A stretch of DNA of 64,000 nt from NCBI GenBank assembly GCA_039583875.1, contig CM077158.1, positions 119,285,900 through 119,349,899 of the forward strand. The letters run 5' to 3'. The notes beneath the pieces were generated by a model. It did no database searches, was not told the origin of the DNA, and worked only from the letters and a program-made list of their open reading frames with translations. Below are positions 54,719-64,000 of the stretch, piece after piece. The stretch comes from Platanthera guangdongensis. Taxonomy: Eukaryota; Streptophyta; Magnoliopsida; Asparagales; Orchidaceae. Position 1 is the stretch's first letter. Each line of letters begins with the position of its first letter. The translations under genes were made by a program, and so were the position numbers.

Positions 54719-57700
54719 TTGTTATGCACATGTTACCTTACCACTGCTTGTTTAGAATTTGTTTTGATTTGTGAAAATCCGGCAAGAGCACTCTTCGATA
54801 CAGGAGCTTCACACTCCTTCTTGTCCGAAGGATTTATATCACGCATCGGAGTCCCTTCTTCGATGGCGAAGGATAAGTTGGACGTGTTGTTTCCCAATGG
54901 GTGTTCGATGCGCGCGGATAGGATCTGCGATATTAAGATTCGTATTGGGAATCAGGAGTTCGATCTGCAGGCGTCTTTACTTCCGTTGGTGGAGTTTGAC
55001 GTTATATTTGGCATGGACTGGCTCTCGGAGCAGCAGACCTATATTGACTGCGGTCACAAGGAAGTCAAGCTGCGAGCAAGTCGTGAAACGACTTTTACGG
55101 GCTTAAAGGGGTCGAGCAAGACGTTGATGTCTGCTCTTCAGGTGGTGAATGCGGTTCGTGCCGGTGCAGAACTGTTCTTTACACTAGTGGAGGTTGCAAA
55201 GCTGAAGTCCGCGTTGGATAGTATTTTAGTGGTATCGGAATACCCTGATGTGTTCCCCGCAGATCTTCCTGGAGCCCCGCCTCAACGGGAGATAGATTTC
55301 ATGATTGAGCTAGTGCCAGGTGCAAAGCCTATGTCACGATCTCCTTATCGGCTAGCACCTAAGGAAATGGCAGAGCTGATGGTTCAACTGCAAGAGTTGT
55401 TGGAGCAAGGGTATGTGCGCCAGAGTTCTTCGCCTTGGAGCGCACCGGTCCTCTTTGTTAAGAAGAAGGATGAAAGCTTGAGGCTGTGTATTGATAATCG
55501 AGAGCTCAACAGGTTGACGAAGAAGAACAAGTACCCGATCCCCCGGATTGATGATCTTTTTGATCAATTAGTCGGGTCGACGGTGTACTCAAAGTTGGAT
55601 CTCAAGTACGGGTACTATCAGCTACGAATAAGGGAGAGTGATATCCCGAAGACAGCGTTCAGTACGAGATACGGGCATTACGAGTTTACGGTCATGCCGT
55701 TTGGGCTGACTAATGCGCCGTCAGTGTTCATGGATTTGATGAATAGGACTTTCAGGGAGTACTTGGACCATTTTGTGATCGTCTTCATCGATGATATTTT
55801 GGTATACTCGCAAAGTGAGTAAGATCACTTCAAGCAACTTCATTTGGTTTTGGATGCGCTAAGGAGGAATCAGTTGTATGCCATGTTCTCGAAGTGTGAG
55901 TTTTGATTATCCTCAGTGGCGTTCCTTGGTCATAAAGTGAGTGGAGAGGGTATTGCTGTGGATCCGGCGAAGATTGTTGCGATACAGGAGTGGCCTGAGC
56001 TTGCTACGGTACCAGAAGTCCGGAGCTTTTTGGGGCTTGCCGGCTATTATACGCGCTTCGTAGAGAACTTCTCGTGGATAGCGTTACCTCTCACTACTTT
56101 GACGAGGAAGGAGCATAAGTTCGTTTGGACGCCAGAGTGCGCGCGAGCTTTTGAGGAGTTGAAGTGTCGGTTAACCACGGCGCCTGTGCTGAGTTCTCCA
56201 TGTGGGACCGAAGGCTATGAGATTTATAGCGATGCTTCGGGCAGCGGTTTGGGTTGCGTGCTACTGCAACACAGAAGTGTGATAGCTTATGGCTCGAGAC
56301 AGCTAAAAGTGCATGAGAGGAATTATCCGGTCCATGACTTGGAGCTAGCGGCCGTGATTTTTGCCTTGAAGCTGTGGAGGCACTATTTGTACGGTGTGAA
56401 GATTGACATCTACACCGATCATAAGAGCCTGAAATATCTGATTGATCAGAAAGATCTGCTTATGTGGCAGCGTAGATGGATGGAGTTCCTGGGGTACTAC
56501 ACATTCAAGATCCACTACGTACCTGTTAAAGGGAATGCGGTTGCAGACGCGTTGAGTCGCCGGGCCCCAGCTCAAGCTAATTGGCTATCAGTGCATGATG
56601 AGCGGTTGGTGCGGGAGTTGGAGGCGTTGGAGATTGTTTGTGTGGATAGGCAATCAAGTGCTGAAGCAGTTCTGAATTGGACTGAACTCCAATATGACCT
56701 GCCTGATCCGATTCGGCAGGCTTTGGATATAGATGTCCATATGAAGCAGTTCATGGTAGAGGCTCTGGATAGGTCAAATTCCCAATTCATTGTGGAGGAC
56801 GGATTGCTTTGGAAAGACGGTCGTCTGTGCGTCCTAAGTGTGGGAAATCTGCCGGTGGAATTGTTGTATGAGGCGCACCATACCAAGTACTCAATTCACC
56901 CGGGGAGCACAAAGATGTACCGCGATGTCAAGAAACTGTATTGGTGGCCGGGTTTGAAGAAGTATATGGCGCTCTACGTAACGAAGTGCCACACTTACGC
57001 CTTGGTGAAGGCGGAGTGCCAAAAGACGGGAGGATTTCTTAAGTCCTTGCCTATTCCGGAGTGGAAATTCGACGACATCTCTATGGAGCTTGTGCACGGT
57101 TTTCCAAGCTCGCAAAAGGGGAACGACGCCATTTGGGTTGTTGATCGGCTAACGAAGGTGTCGCATTTTATTCCGCATAGGAAGGATGATTCGGTGGAGA
57201 AGTTGGCAAAACTTTATGTGGATAACATTGTACGGCTTCACGGTGTGCCCCGTAGCATCGTGAGTGACCGAGATGGGCGGTTCACGTACAATGATTGGAG
57301 GCTTGTGCAGCAAATGTTGGGAACAAAGCTGAAATTTAGCACAGCCTTCCATCCGCAAACGGATGGGCAGACCGAAAGGGTCAATAGAACTATGGAAGAC
57401 ATGCTTCGCATGTGTGTCTTGGATTTTGGAATGTAATGGGAAGACCACCTTTATTTGGTGGAGTTCGCATACAACAACAGCTACCAAGTGAGTATTCAAA
57501 TGGCGCCCTTCGAGGCCCTATATGGTAGAAAATATCGCACGTCGTTGTCTTGGTTAGAAACGGGTGAGTCAAAGTTGTATAAGCGATTGGAAGTGGATGA
57601 TGCTACTTCTTTGGTGAGAACCATTCGGGAGAGCTTGCTTATCGCTCAGGACCGGCAAGCAAAGTACTATAATGCCAAGCACAAGAACGTGGAGTTCGCT

Positions 57701-58201
57701 GTGGGCGATTGGGTGTACTTAAAGATCAAGCCGTTCAAGAGTGACTCGCGGGTACGGCGATTGAAAATGCTAAGACCGAGGTACCTTGGGCCGTTTTAGG
57801 TTCTGGAGAGAGTTGGTGAAGCGGCCTGTCGTTTGAAGCTTTCAGTGGAGCTTGGTGGATTACACGATGTATTCCATATTTCGGTGCTTCGGAAGGCAGT
57901 GCAAGAGCCTACGCAAGTGATCGCGGTTTATCAAGTGCCGGTGGATAGTGGGCTGACGACAAAGGTCAAGCTCGTGCGGATTGAGGACTCGGAGGTCAAG
58001 TGGCTACGCAATAAAGAGATCAGGATGGTCAAGGTCCGATGGGACAATTGCGGTCGTGAGGAGCTCTCTTGGGAATGAGAGCAGACTATGCTTGACGAGT
58101 ATCTGGATTTGTTCCGCTCAGGTACAAATTTTGGTTTTGTACATGTCTTTCTTTTATATAATTTCGTGGACGAAATTCTTTTAAGAGGGGGAGAGTTGTA
58201 A
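54719..58201 (+). pseudogene. pol: C pol: protease, RT, RNase H, integrase, chromodomain-like end
   Basis: Protease [12 protein letters not shown] (about 54797). RT has [37 protein letters not shown] and FIDDILVYS (about 55784). RNase H has [15 protein letters not shown] and [10 protein letters not shown]. Integrase zinc region has HH...H and CHTY (second Cys lost). The first catalytic position reads MELVHG, Glu for the usual Asp; the others are Asp in VSDRDG and Glu in QTERVNRT. Stops occur at 55820, 55903, 57434, 57797 and 58076. The last frame is open through the PPT to 58201. Confidence 0.92.
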
Positions 58202-60505
58202 CGCCCCGAAACTCAAAAGAGCGATGGGGGACGTTTTGGGCCAGATTGGGAATCTGGTAGTAGGCACACGGCCTGGGACACGGGCGTGACCCATGGCGTG
58301 TCAGGCTGGATTCGTCGTTTTGGTCGAGAGGTCGACGATTATGGAGTCGACGATCATCGAGCAGATAAAACGGCCTGCGACACGGGCGTGTCGCAGGGCG
58401 TGTCAAGGCCGTGTCGACGATCGACCCAGGGCGTCGACGAATTTCGCTCGATGAAGTGTCGAGACATGGCACACGGCCTGCAACACGGGCGTGTCGCAGG
58501 GCGTGTCGACCCGTGTCGACACTCGTCCAGGGGAGTCGACGAATTTTGCTCGACGATGTGTCGAGACAAGGCACACGGCCGAGTTCACGGGCGTGTCCAA
58601 GGCCGTGTCGTGAGCTCGACGATCTTCACTCGACGAAGTGTCGAGTGTCGAGACCATAAACACGGCCTGGAGCCCAGGCGTGTTAAGGTAGACATGGGCA
58701 AGGACACGGGCGTGTCCTAGAACCCGTGCAGTTCTCGGGTTGTTTTCGGGATAAATCAATGGGGGTACACGGCCGGCCACACGACCGTGTCAGGTGGAAC
58801 ACGGGTGTGTCAGGCCGAACACGGGCGTGTTTGATGCCCGTGTGTTGTTCCAGGTACGTCGATTTTGATGGCGAATGAGGCACACGGCCCTGGACACGGG
58901 TGTGTGCCAGGCCGTGTGCGGCCCAGATTGGACATTTCAGTCCGGAATCAAAGCTGTTCGTTTCTTTAATTGGTGATCCAACGGCTGGGGGTTGTTCCTG
59001 ATGGGATATACCCGGGATTGGGTCTTAGAAACCCTCACTTTTCATGAGTGGTTATCTTTCTAAAGCTTAGAGAGAGAGGAGAGACAAGGAAGGAAGAAGC
59101 TAGATGCGGCCATTGGAGGAGCTTCGAAGCTCCAAATCGCGAGCCGACTTCGGATCCACGGAGGCGAAGAGAGTACGGTGCTTTTAATCCGCTTACTTTT
59201 CCATGGCGCCAAAGAGAAGCGCTGGGGTAACGATCCTCTTCTTGAGCATGTGTAGCTCTCCTTCTTTGCATAGGAAGCCCGCTCTCGCGAGTTTGCGGTG
59301 AGTTGGAGACGTTCCTTCGGGTAGATATGTGAAGTCCCCGTTGTTTAGAGTCCGTAAGCGAGAACGGACATAGGCATGATGTGTGAAGCCTATCCGGACA
59401 TGTTGGTCTGGATCGGTGATGTTGCATTGCATAATGCCGGAGAAGACTCCGTGCTATTGGTTGTTTTTCGGGTTTTTTACACGGTAGATTGCAATAGGGA
59501 GCCTTGGGGATTAACCCAAAGATACACCCGGAAAACTGGGCGGATGCGTGATCTTGCCAACTTGGTGGCCTGAGAGCCAACTTGAACATAACCGGGTTAT
59601 GTGAAATGTGACGGAAATGGTACTCGGGAGAATTTTGACCCGCGCAAATGGCTTAAATTGTCGTTGCGATGTGAGCACGGGTTATATGGAACCATACCCG
59701 TTCTATGTCGTTCGGTTAAAGAGACCTAAGGGTACGTGGAACTTGTCGTTGGCATAGATTAGGGTCTTCGGCGGTCTATGGCTTAAATTGTCGTGACCCA
59801 GGCCAAGAAGACAAAATGCTCATAGGTTTGGCCGTCAAAGTGGCGGTGGTGAGTCCAGAATGTCTATGGCTTTAATTGACGTGACATCGACCGGTTCACC
59901 GAGAATGTGCCCTGAGAGCACGAGGCGTATGGCCGTGCGAGCCAACGTCTGTGATGAAATGAATATATATATATTGCTCGCTTATGCTAATGAAGTGCAG
60001 GGAAGGAGCATCGCCGCCCCGAGTTGGGGGCGGTATCGTTATAATTTGGTCAGCATTGCTGACCGTTGCCTTGTTTTGCCACCGTGCAGTGGTTTGTTGC
60101 TTGCAGGTGCTGCTGGACCAAGCGGTCAATAGCGGGCTAAAGCCCATTTTGCGAAGCCGGCCCTCGAAGGCCTAATTGGAGTATTTACTGCTTTATTCAT
60201 GTATGACCGGAATGTATGCCGTGGTTTGTAAAACATGTAATATGAAGTGAACATTTTTTTAAGGCCTTAAGGCTTGTACTGGTGTATTTATAACATTCCT
60301 ATTTGGTATTAGTGGACATTCATGCTTATGTGCTAGGTTCTTTATTGCAACTTATTAATCCGCTTCAGCTAGAATGCTCTGTGTAGGACGTTATGATTGG
60401 TTGGATGGTTTCCATGAGTAACCACCCGATCTGTCTGTAGTATATGGCGTCGGGCCCCGACCGGACCTACTGCTATATGCTATGCGACGGATAGGGGGTG
60501 TTACA
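58197..60505 (+). repeat. C 3' LTR
   Basis: 2309 bp, TGTAACGCCCCG to GGTGTTACA, collinear with the 5' LTR. Palindrome array 58260-58920, exon copy 59203, (AT)6 at 59963, and a 48-bp segment (about 60121-60168, with GGGCTAAAGCCC) that the 5' LTR lacks. Confidence 0.93.
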
Positions 60506-60510
60506 AGTTC

Positions 60511-61961
60511 AAACGTTGCTATGTTTGGAATCTTGTGCCAAGACCCAAAGGAAAAAATGTTATTGGAACAAAGAGGGTCTACCAGAACAAGATGGACGAA
60601 GATGGAACCATAATCAAGAACAAAGCTAGTCTCGTCTCCAAATGGAACAGACAAGAAGAATGGATTTACATCGATCTGACATATGCTCCAGTGGAAAGAC
60701 TGGATATAATCAGGTTGTTCCTCGCATATGCTGCATTCAAAGGTTTAACTGTCTACTAAATGGACGTGAAGTCAGACTTCCTTAATGGTGATATAAAGGA
60801 AGAAGTGTTTGTGGAATAACCTCAAGGTTTTGTTGATCCTGAACAACCTGAATTTGTTTATTTATTATTTAAAGTGCTACACAGTTTGAAACAAGCTCCA
60901 CGAGCATGGTATGAAATGTTGTCTAACTTTCTTATTGAGAACAAGTTCACAAGAGGAAGATAGACAAGACATTATTTTTTAGGGAAGTAAAATGCAAGAT
61001 TTTGCTAATGCAAATCTATGTTGATGACATCTTTTTTGGTTTTACTGATGACAACCTTTGCAAAAAGTTTTCCAAACTTATACAATTGATGTTTGAAATT
61101 AGCAGTATGGGAGAGCTGATGTATTTCTTGGGACATCAGGTAACACAATCTGAGGATGGAATTTTCATCTCTCAGATGTTGTTCACAAAAGAGTGGATCA
61201 AAAAATTCGGAATGGAGAATGCAACCTCTATGAGGACTCCAATGTATTCAGCTATGTCTCTGGACAAGGATGGGAAATGGGAACCTTTTGATGAAACCAA
61301 GTACAGAAGCATAATCGGACTCTTGCTCTACCTAAATGCTAGTAGGTCAGACATCATGTTTTCAACATGTGTGTGTGCTAGATATCAAGTGAACTCTAAG
61401 AAATCTCATTATACTGCTACAAAGCAGATTTTGAGATACCTTAAGGGAACACCAAATCTTGGCTTATGGTAACAAAGAAGTAATGATATAGAGCTAATTG
61501 GATTTTCAGATGCAAATTTTATAGGGAGTAAAGATGATAGAAAGAGCACTTCTGGGACTTGCCAATTCCTTTGAAAGAGACTCATCTCATGGAGCAGCAA
61601 GAAGCAAAATTGTGTCTAAATCTCAACGACCGATTCAGAATACATTTCTGCTGGCAGCTGTTGTGCACAATTACTTTGGATCAAGAATCAACTTGAAGAG
61701 TATAACCTGAAAATCAAGGACATCCCACTGTTATGTGACTCCTCCAGTGCAATTTTAATAGCCAACAACCCAATCTCTCACATCGGGACAAAGCACATAG
61801 AGTTGCGGTACCATTTCATCAGGGAGCATGTATAGCATGGAAACATCAATCTCCAGTATGTTCCAACTAACATGCAGGTTGTAGACATATTCATGAAGCC
61901 ATTGGATGAGGCCAAGTTCGTGTTCTTCAAAACAAAACATGGCATGCTCAATAAGGAATGA
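60511..61961 (+). pseudogene. pol: Element A RT and RNase H
   Basis: It resumes the frame left at 50992: [47 protein letters not shown] (61017-61028), FEISSMGELMYFLG, RNase H with SDANFIGSKDDRKSTSGTCQF and SEYISAGSCCAQLLW, and the end TKHIELRYHFIRE. Stops lie at 60757, 60819 and several later sites. The natural stop is TGA 61959-61961. Confidence 0.88.
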
Positions 61962-62440
61962 TGAAGAAAAGTGTCACACAACAAAGTTCAAGAATCAGAT
62001 TACAATTCAAAATCAAGAAAAATTCTAATTCAAGACTTCATTTCTCGAGAACAACTTCATTACTCGAGTACTTAATTTACTCTCGAGAACGTCAGCTTTG
62101 CTTCTCGGAAGTGATATATGTACTCGAGAACTGATATGCTTCTTCTCGAGAAACATCTTTCACTCGAGAAATCAGATGCAGTGTTTTTCTCAAAGTTTAA
62201 ATTTTGATGTTGGCACCCGGGCACTCCAACTGCCATACTTCAGGTATTTTATTTTTATTTCTTTCCTTAATCATCAAGATTTAGGGTTTATATAAATAGA
62301 TTAAGTCCAAAAAATTCAAAATCACGGATTTTAAAATCTCCTTCTCGAGTAAACCGTACGCCTTCTTCATCACCGTTGCTCCTACCCGAACAACCCTGTT
62401 CCTCTTCTCACCGGCTAGCAGAAGTTTGGTTCTTCAATTA
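61962..62440 (+). promoter_or_regulatory. Spacer of element A: CTCGAG array plus TATA box
   Basis: Between the RNase H stop and the env-like ORF, CTCGAG or TCTCGAGAA copies recur from 62043 to 62175 (ATTACTCGAGTAC, ACTCTCGAGAACG, GTACTCGAGAAC), with one more at 62344. This is the same word as in the 5' LTR U3 of A. TATATAAATAG lies at 62289-62299. It parallels the spacer of A2 with a different palindrome; I infer an internal promoter for the next ORF. Confidence 0.6.
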
Positions 62441-64000
62441 ACGGCACCTGCATCAAAGATAGGCATCGGCAGTGAACTCAATTGAACTGGAAAGCAGATA
62501 TTTCGAATGACTTCAGAAATGTTCTAATTTTGCTCGACATCGCTGGACTAACCTTTGTTCTTCAAAACACATGCAAAGTTCTTATTTTTGATATATAAGT
62601 GTTTTTCCAGAATGTAAAGGTCAAACGTAATTTCAAAGTTCTGAAAACCAAGGTACGGGACATCAAGGTAAAGATGACATCAACCTCTGTTTCTCAATTT
62701 CTACAACTTCTGGTGATTGAAGTGGGAGATAACCTAGTAAGGAGAGACTATGAAAGGGCTTACAACTTATGTTTCCTTCCCGACTCAACCTTCACAGTTT
62801 GCCGACAGCACATGAATGCATAGAGCAAGCTACTCCCCGATATTCTGGGATAGGTTCTTCTCTGCTGCACCAGTTCAATAGGTTAGATAACTTTTGATTT
62901 CTTTGACATGATGACTATTGTAATTTGTAAAAAAGAAATTTCAATAGGGGATGATGATTTTTGATAAAATCAAAGAGAATATCAAATGCCCCAACTATGG
63001 AAGAATTTTGTCTCTTTATCTAAATCAGTTGAGGCGAGATATCTTGACCTTGGATAAGGGCATGGCCATTCATCACATGAAGAAGGTTTCAATTACCTCC
63101 ATCCAGTGATGGGAAATCAAACTTCAAAGGCTAGACCAAGCCCCTCCTGCTCCAAGGTCAGATGTAGATGAAGTCAGGTCCCCATCTCCCCTCTCTCATC
63201 AAATAACTGGCACATGTGGTCTAGTTATTGAGGGGTAGCCTGCTCCATCTACACAAGTGCTGTCTGCTCAAGTTCAAACTCCTGCCACAGTCCAAACTGA
63301 TATTTAAACCCAAGTCACAACTCCAATAGCTGCTGAACATATTGTCTTAGAAGAAGATATAGCTCCATCAACTACTGCAAAGGGCATTTCTGTCCAAGAA
63401 GATGGCTTAGATTTTAATGCTGCTGACTTGTATAATCAAGAAATTCTTACTGATGCCCAGGTAGATGATCAAGTACTCTCTACAATAGATGACATTGATA
63501 AGATGATAGACGAACTCACCTCTAAACATCCTCTCTCTCCTCTGCTTGAAGAAAAATTTTCTCAACCAGAAAATCCATCTCAATAAGAAAATCCATCTCA
63601 ACCAGAATCTTCTCAGCTAGAAAATCCAACACAACAAGAAAATCCATCTCAACTAGAATTTTCTCGACCAGAACCATCTCAACCAGAAAATTCATCTGAA
63701 CTAGAACCATCTCTGCCACCATCTCCTGTTGAGGTTGTGCAAGATGAAGAGAAGGTTTCAATTTCTGATACTGAAGAAGTGTCTCCTGAAGCTGCTGAAC
63801 CACCTCTCCCAAGCCTACACTTCAACATTCCCACTTTCCTAGGTGATGATGCTGAAGATGAAATAACTACTGCTGGAAGAAAATAGATCTCCACATCTAC
63901 TGTGATACTTGAAGAAGTAGTTCCCTGGACAGCTCAATTCAACCTCCTCCATCTCCTCAGACTGAATTCATTACTGAAGACAACATCTTAAGTAAAATAG
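62441..64000 (+). pseudogene. Element A env-like (third) ORF, 5' part
   Basis: The likely start is at 62441, where ACGGCACC stands in place of an ATGGC-type start as in A2 (29764). The frame then breaks repeatedly. Recognisable blocks are 62599-62820 (helical, basic) and, from about 63170, a Pro/Glu/Ser-rich acidic stretch with QPENPSQ-type repeats (63550-63710). Stops lie at 62820, 63236, 63304, 63583 and 63892. It runs toward the window edge. Sirevirus env-like genes occupy this place; function unproven. Confidence 0.55.

Larger units (their letters stand above)
50993..60505 (+). mobile_element. Element C: Tekay-like Ty3/gypsy element
   Basis: LTRs 50993-53310 and 58197-60505, TGTAAC (TGTAAT in the 5' copy) to GGGGTGTTACA. 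TSD AGTTC is exact (50988-50992, 60506-60510). Primer site TGGTATCAGA at 53314. PPT TTAAGAGGGGGAGAGT before the 3' LTR. Gag, protease, RT, RNase H, integrase and a C-terminal chromodomain-like end (VKVRWDNCGREELSWE) point to Tekay/Del. 9.5 kb. Several stop codons make it inactive. Gag, LTR ends and palindromes relate it to A2a. Confidence 0.93.
8323..64000 (+). mobile_element. Sirevirus-type Ty1/copia element A, host of the nest
   Basis: A begins at a tentative TGTTATGGG LTR start and leaves the window within its env-like ORF. Its pieces are 8323-8537, 13651-15254, 33107-36363, 50599-50992 and 60511-64000, together about 9 kb. Order: LTR, PBS, gag with coiled coil and zinc knuckles, protease, integrase, RT, RNase H, palindrome/TATA spacer, env-like ORF. 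Frames rejoin across A2, B and C once one TSD copy is removed. Gene order and the extra ORF fit Sirevirus. All coding parts carry stops. Confidence 0.88.

Overview
The window is repeat DNA from a plant nuclear genome. Nearly all of it is LTR retrotransposons, and I see no ordinary host gene, tRNA or rRNA. Plant origin rests on Sirevirus-type Ty1/copia elements (gag with paired zinc knuckles, an extra ORF after RNase H), Tekay-like and Tat-like Ty3/gypsy elements, a TRIM, initiator-Met-tRNA primer sites and short GT-AG introns. The species cannot be told.

Layout. (1) 1-7706: the 3' part of a Tat-lineage Ty3/gypsy element (+). It has a decayed pol with an extra RNase H and integrase, a 71/75-bp tandem array, two antisense genes with their own introns, TATA boxes and poly(A) signals, and a probable 3' LTR. 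(2) 7707-8322: unassigned. (3) About 8323 to the window end: one Sirevirus, 'A' (+), cut open by four insertions. A1 is a non-autonomous gypsy element (8538-13645, TSD AGTAG) in its 5' LTR. A2 is another Sirevirus (15255-33101, TSD ATATC/ATATG) in gag. B is a minus-strand Sirevirus (36364-50593, TSD AGCTC) in the integrase-RT linker. C is a Tekay-like element (50993-60505, TSD AGTTC) just before RT. A2 holds A2a, a gag-only gypsy element (22707-29547, TSD GTCTG). The 5' LTR of A2a holds a tiny TRIM (23403-23929, TSD TCCAG). B holds D, a small minus-strand copia element (38904-44121, TSD AGGTA/AGGTG). The nest is four deep: A > A2 > A2a > TRIM. Reading frames of A, and of B across D, resume after each insertion and one TSD copy are removed, which supports the boundaries.

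Most interesting results. (i) In A2a and C the gag frame has no ATG downstream of the primer-binding site. It begins at AG|GTG directly after an in-frame TAG, while a conserved 8-codon ATG exon ending in AGG|GTAACG sits inside the LTR. The two pieces are frame-compatible, so Gag appears to be made from an RNA whose intron removes the LTR end and the PBS. A1 may do the same. (ii) In Sireviruses A and A2, a family-specific palindrome array followed by a TATA box occurs twice: in the LTR U3, and again between RNase H and the env-like ORF. This suggests a second, internal promoter. (iii) Five element families each carry a different CG-centred palindrome in U3, and in A2a the palindrome arms co-vary. 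(iv) The Tat element carries two complete-looking antisense transcription units. (v) The TRIM has only 30 bp between its LTRs.

Functionally, A, A2, B, C and D are decayed autonomous-type elements (stops, frameshifts). A2a keeps an intact Gag but no polymerase, so any movement would need enzymes from a Tekay relative such as the family of C. LTR boundaries and TSDs were found by reading the two LTR copies against each other by eye. Lengths come from coordinate arithmetic. No percent identities or database searches were computed.
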